64,000 nucleotides of DNA, from positions 248,001 to 312,000 of the forward strand of contig NZ_JOIX01000001.1 of the NCBI RefSeq assembly GCF_000720175.1, written 5' to 3'. Below are positions 61,423-64,000 of the stretch, one piece after another. Every line of letters begins with the position of its first letter. Positions within the stretch are counted from its first letter, which is position 1. This stretch comes from Streptomyces sp. NRRL S-337 (GTDB lineage: Bacteria > Actinomycetota > Actinomycetes > Streptomycetales > Streptomycetaceae). The notes beneath the pieces are model-generated. The model did not search any database. It worked only from the letters and a program-made list of their open reading frames with translations, and was not told where the DNA came from. The position numbers and the translations under genes are program-made.

Positions 61423-62010
61423 TCAGAATCGGAAACCCAGACGGTCGGTCAGTGCCTTCCTTTGCTCAGGTGTGGCGAGCAGCATGATGGTGTCGTAGAC
61501 GCGGTATGTGTCGCGGTCAAAGCCGACGCTGTGCCATTCGCGGGTATCGTCGTCGTGGGCGGTGTAGGCGATGGCGTTGCAGGCGGCCTCGTGGTCGTAG
61601 TAGTCCTCCGCGAAGTGCTCGGCTTCGATCGTGACGACTTCTCCGTCCCGTTCGAACTCCAACGTGTCGAACCGGCCGTCCTCCAGCTCCTCTTCGCCCT
61701 CGATGAGCCGGACATGGGAGATGGTGACCGAGTTGTCCGCGACCTCGGAGGCTTCTTCCAGAAGAGCCTCGTAATCGTCGTATATGGAGTCGATGTCATC
61801 GGCGTGCACCGAGACCGCGACCCCGAAGTGTACGAGTGCCCTGGCCGCCTGGTATTGGTGCACCTCATCGTGTGCCCAGTCGGCTGCCTCTTCGAGGCCG
61901 CGGCGCCACCGCTCCTCGGACACCATGCCGATCTCGTGAAGGACTACGCCCACCTGCGCATAGGTAAACGATGACATGAACGATGACGTGAACGATGAAG
62001 CGTTTGACAT
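61423..62010 (-). CDS. Acidic orphan protein
   Basis: 195 residues, rich in Asp and Glu (DDIDSIYDDYEALLEEASEVADN, EGEEELEDGRFDTLEFERDGEVVTIEAEHFAEDYYDHEAACNAI). The N-terminus has a short repeat (SSFTSSFMSSF) from a 12-bp tandem tract at 61969-62004. No family recognised; its acidity recalls toxin immunity proteins, but no toxin is next to it. Start 62010 is chosen; 61977 is possible. Confidence 0.55.
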   Translation of the reverse strand: MSNASSFTSSFMSSFTYAQVGVVLHEIGMVSEERWRRGLEEAADWAHDEVHQYQAARALVHFGVAVSVHADDIDSIYDDYEALLEEASEVADNSVTISHVRLIEGEEELEDGRFDTLEFERDGEVVTIEAEHFAEDYYDHEAACNAIAYTAHDDDTREWHSVGFDRDTYRVYDTIMLLATPEQRKALTDRLGFRF

Positions 62011-62211
62011 GACGACGAGCTCTCTAGGAAACGGCGCTGGTCGGGTTTCACTTCCAGACTTATGCCTCGTCGCAGGGAATGTGAAGATCGGGCCCGTCGA
62101 CACCGGGCTGGTGCCTTCTCGGGTCGCGCGACGGATCAATCTCCCTCACCACTACACCGAGCAGGCCGAGAAGCTCACCTCATAGGACGCCGGCTGAGTC
62201 GGAGTGTGCCG

Positions 62212-62790
62212 TCAATCCTGGCGGTAGGTGTTGCCCTGCTCGTTGATGAGTACGTACTCGGAGTCGAGGGCGGCGGCAGCGCGGGCGCGTTCCAGCAACT
62301 CGGTGAGAGGAGGGAGTGGGGCCAGGCCGAGGCGTTCGAGGAGTTCGGCGCGCATCCCCGGCAAGTCTTCCAGCTCAGCTGCCTCGATGTATTCCGCGTC
62401 GTCCTCGTCGCGGAGAGCTTGGAGGGCCTGTTCGTCCATGATGCGACCCTCCTCTTCCCAGTGCAGGGCTTCATCGGCGCACGGCAGGCCGATCAGGAGG
62501 AGCAGCGCGTCCCGGAGGGTGGTTCCGATCAGCCCGGCGGAGCCTTCGGAGTCGGCGAAGAGTACCGGGCGGTCCTCGTCGTCGCCTTCACCGCAGAGGA
62601 AGTACGTGCCGCCGCTGTGGTCCTTGGCGATCGGATCCAACGGGACGCCGGAGGCCAGTCGCACCGGTTCCACGTGGGTGAGAGGGCCGAAGGCCGCGAC
62701 GAGGGTGTCGAATTCGAAGGGAAAATCGGCCAGCTGCGCGGCTTCGGGATCGACCTTGAGTCGCTTGAGCAGTGATTCGGAAGTCTGCAC
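62212..62790 (-). CDS. Acidic orphan protein
   Basis: 192 residues. VKVDP-like start (MQTSESLLKRLKVDPEAAQL), HSGGTYFLCGEGDDEDRPVLFADSEGSAGLIGTTLRDALLLLIGLPCADEALHWEEEG. No recognised family; the SGGTYFLCG and LADSEG-like pieces are seen in proteins of the SUKH/Imm type, but not surely. 201 nt before the next acidic gene. Confidence 0.55.
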   Translation of the reverse strand: MQTSESLLKRLKVDPEAAQLADFPFEFDTLVAAFGPLTHVEPVRLASGVPLDPIAKDHSGGTYFLCGEGDDEDRPVLFADSEGSAGLIGTTLRDALLLLIGLPCADEALHWEEEGRIMDEQALQALRDEDDAEYIEAAELEDLPGMRAELLERLGLAPLPPLTELLERARAAAALDSEYVLINEQGNTYRQD

Positions 62791-62888
62791 GAGTGGACCC
62801 TACAGGGGGCTCTGACAGGGTGGGCCGGAGGTTACGGGCCGTACCGGTCATCGCGACACGGCGAACGGTGCTGCTGCGTCATGTGCTT

Positions 62889-63464
62889 CTACTCGTCGCT
62901 GGCCTGGCCTTCCTCCACAGGTGTGGTGATCCCAAGGTCGATACGCATGACGTGCCGCATTCTCCACAAGGCGTCCCAAAGCCTTCTCGTGTCCTCTCGC
63001 GCTGCTGCCACGCTCTCTTCCTGATCGGCGACGCCCCTGTCGAGCCGTTTCAGTAAGCCGTAGAGATCGCCCAAGCCGCGGTTCACCGTACTGGCGGCCG
63101 CCAACACCTCATCAGGCAGCACCATTTGGGCCTCGGCGTGGCGCAAGCGGTGGTCCCTGCGGGCCCGGTCCAGGTCCGACCGTAATTCCTCGGTCACCTC
63201 GCCCGCTTGCAGGGCGTGGAGGAAGTTCGTCGTCACGGTGATGTAGTCGCGGGTACCGGCGTTCAGGGCGGCGTAGCACGTTCGCCGTGCCTCAAGCCGA
63301 GCCTGTCGAGTGGCGTACTCGCGTTCCTCGTCCTTGAGCTGCTTGGCATGCTCCAGATCACGTGCTCTGGCCCGATCAGCGCTGCGCTGCGTGAGCAGTG
63401 CTGACGCGAGCGTGCCGCCGATCCCCAGAACTGCGACCGCGACCTCACTGATTGAGCCACCCAT
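62889..63464 (-). CDS. Small membrane-anchored coiled-coil protein
   Basis: 191 residues. One N-terminal helix (EVAVAVLGIGGTLASALLTQ) followed by a charged helix (RSADRARARDLEHAKQLKDEEREYATRQARLEARRTCYAALNAGTRDYI) and further helices. Resembles common Streptomyces proteins with a single helix and a coiled-coil tail; function unknown. ATG 63464 after GGGGGGCGGC. Confidence 0.6.
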   Translation of the reverse strand: MGGSISEVAVAVLGIGGTLASALLTQRSADRARARDLEHAKQLKDEEREYATRQARLEARRTCYAALNAGTRDYITVTTNFLHALQAGEVTEELRSDLDRARRDHRLRHAEAQMVLPDEVLAAASTVNRGLGDLYGLLKRLDRGVADQEESVAAAREDTRRLWDALWRMRHVMRIDLGITTPVEEGQASDE

Positions 63465-63786
63465 GCCGCCCCCCGGATTCGCTCGGCCCGCAGAGACTGT
63501 ACTGGGGAGCCGGCGTTCGCAGGCAGGAGCACACCTGGATCGGAGCACACCTGGATCGGGGCAGCGCCTGACGGCGAGCCCAGTCGGCCTTCGTGGCTTG
63601 CCGTTGAGCCGTGGGACGAGCAGGCCGGTCGGCTCGGTGGGCCGGGCATCGGACCACCGCCGGGCGGCCAGATGACAACTGCTCTTCACCTCGGTCTTGC
63701 CCCTGGGTATGGACCGTGACGACGACTACGGGCACCCTGTCGCGCGACGTGTCACAGAGGCACTCCTGATGACGAGGGCGGGGCGA

Positions 63787-64000
63787 ATGACACCGATCAG
63801 CCGAAGAGGCTTCGTGGGACTGGGCGCTTCCATGGCCGCGGGCGTGACGCTGGGCGCCGGCACGCGCACGGCGGACGCGGTCCAGCGCGCAGCGACCGGC
63901 ACGATCAAGGACGTGGAGCACGTGGTGATCCTCATGCAGGAGAACCGCAGCTTCGATCACTACTTCGGGCGTCTGAAGGGCGTCCGCGGCTTCGACGACA
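63787..64000 (+). CDS. Tat-exported phospholipase C-like phosphoesterase (5' part only)
   Basis: The first 71 codons. Twin-Arg signal ([21 protein letters not shown]) and the diagnostic [28 protein letters not shown] of the phospholipase C/acid phosphatase family. Continues past the window. The 321-nt gap before it (63465-63786) has no other gene. Confidence 0.85.
   Translation, partial: MTPISRRGFVGLGASMAAGVTLGAGTRTADAVQRAATGTIKDVEHVVILMQENRSFDHYFGRLKGVRGFDD

Overview
The window is a high-GC (roughly 70%) actinomycete chromosome segment, almost certainly Streptomyces. The signs are strong GC bias at third codon positions, GTG/TTG starts, purine-rich ribosome sites, many secreted proteins, an ECF42-type sigma factor, an AIM24 protein and a lasso-peptide locus. 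The calls rest on reading translated products and motifs; no database search was run.

Layout. 1-2.2 kb: end of a saccharopine-dehydrogenase-like gene, a patatin-like lipase, a STAS protein and a winged-helix regulator. 2.2-16.8 kb: a complete-looking block resembling the KstR2 regulon of mycobacteria, which degrades the last two steroid rings (HIP, C/D rings). It has FadE31/32/33-like, FadE30-like, IpdF-like, KstR2, FadA6-like, IpdC, IpdB, IpdA and EchA20 proteins and two more SDRs, in four transcription units. Both divergent promoters carry almost the same 16-bp inverted repeat, a likely KstR2 operator. 17-30.5 kb: a PhoA-type alkaline phosphatase behind a candidate PHO box, an alpha/beta hydrolase, a degenerate ABC ATPase with a YhgE/Pip membrane protein, an XRE regulator facing a cupin-alcohol dehydrogenase-SDR run, a large NTPase-TPR-LuxR regulator, a secreted intradiol dioxygenase and a secreted repeat protein.

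30.8-33.6 kb: a compact lasso-peptide cluster (precursor, cyclase, RRE protein, leader peptidase). Its predicted 15-residue core GFIGWGKDIFGHYGG is a short relative of anantin; no exporter is linked. 33.6-40.1 kb: an ECF42 sigma factor with its YCII/DGPF partner, an oxidoreductase remnant, a secreted HEAGH metalloprotease, a small secreted protein and a secreted esterase.

41-47.3 kb: an operon in which PgsB and PgsC (poly-gamma-glutamate synthase/export) lie between a four-helix membrane protein made of two tandem sensor-HAMP modules with no output domain and a GT39-type glycosyltransferase. No PgsA/CapA is present. 47.5 kb: a secreted 96-residue protein built from five nine-residue W-x-x-G-x-W repeats, with a strong hairpin touching its ribosome site.

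47.9-64 kb: mixed accessory genes, including a DUF4429-like membrane protein, a GNAT enzyme, an RmlD-like reductase, a TetR regulator facing a flavin amine oxidase, a lipoprotein carbonic anhydrase, an ABM monooxygenase, AIM24 and VWA proteins, two acidic orphan proteins, and the start of a Tat-exported phospholipase C-like phosphoesterase. Four decayed genes (ArsR-type regulator, MFS transporter, IS5-like transposase, methyltransferase) lie at 55.2-58.1 kb and mark this as a region of turnover.
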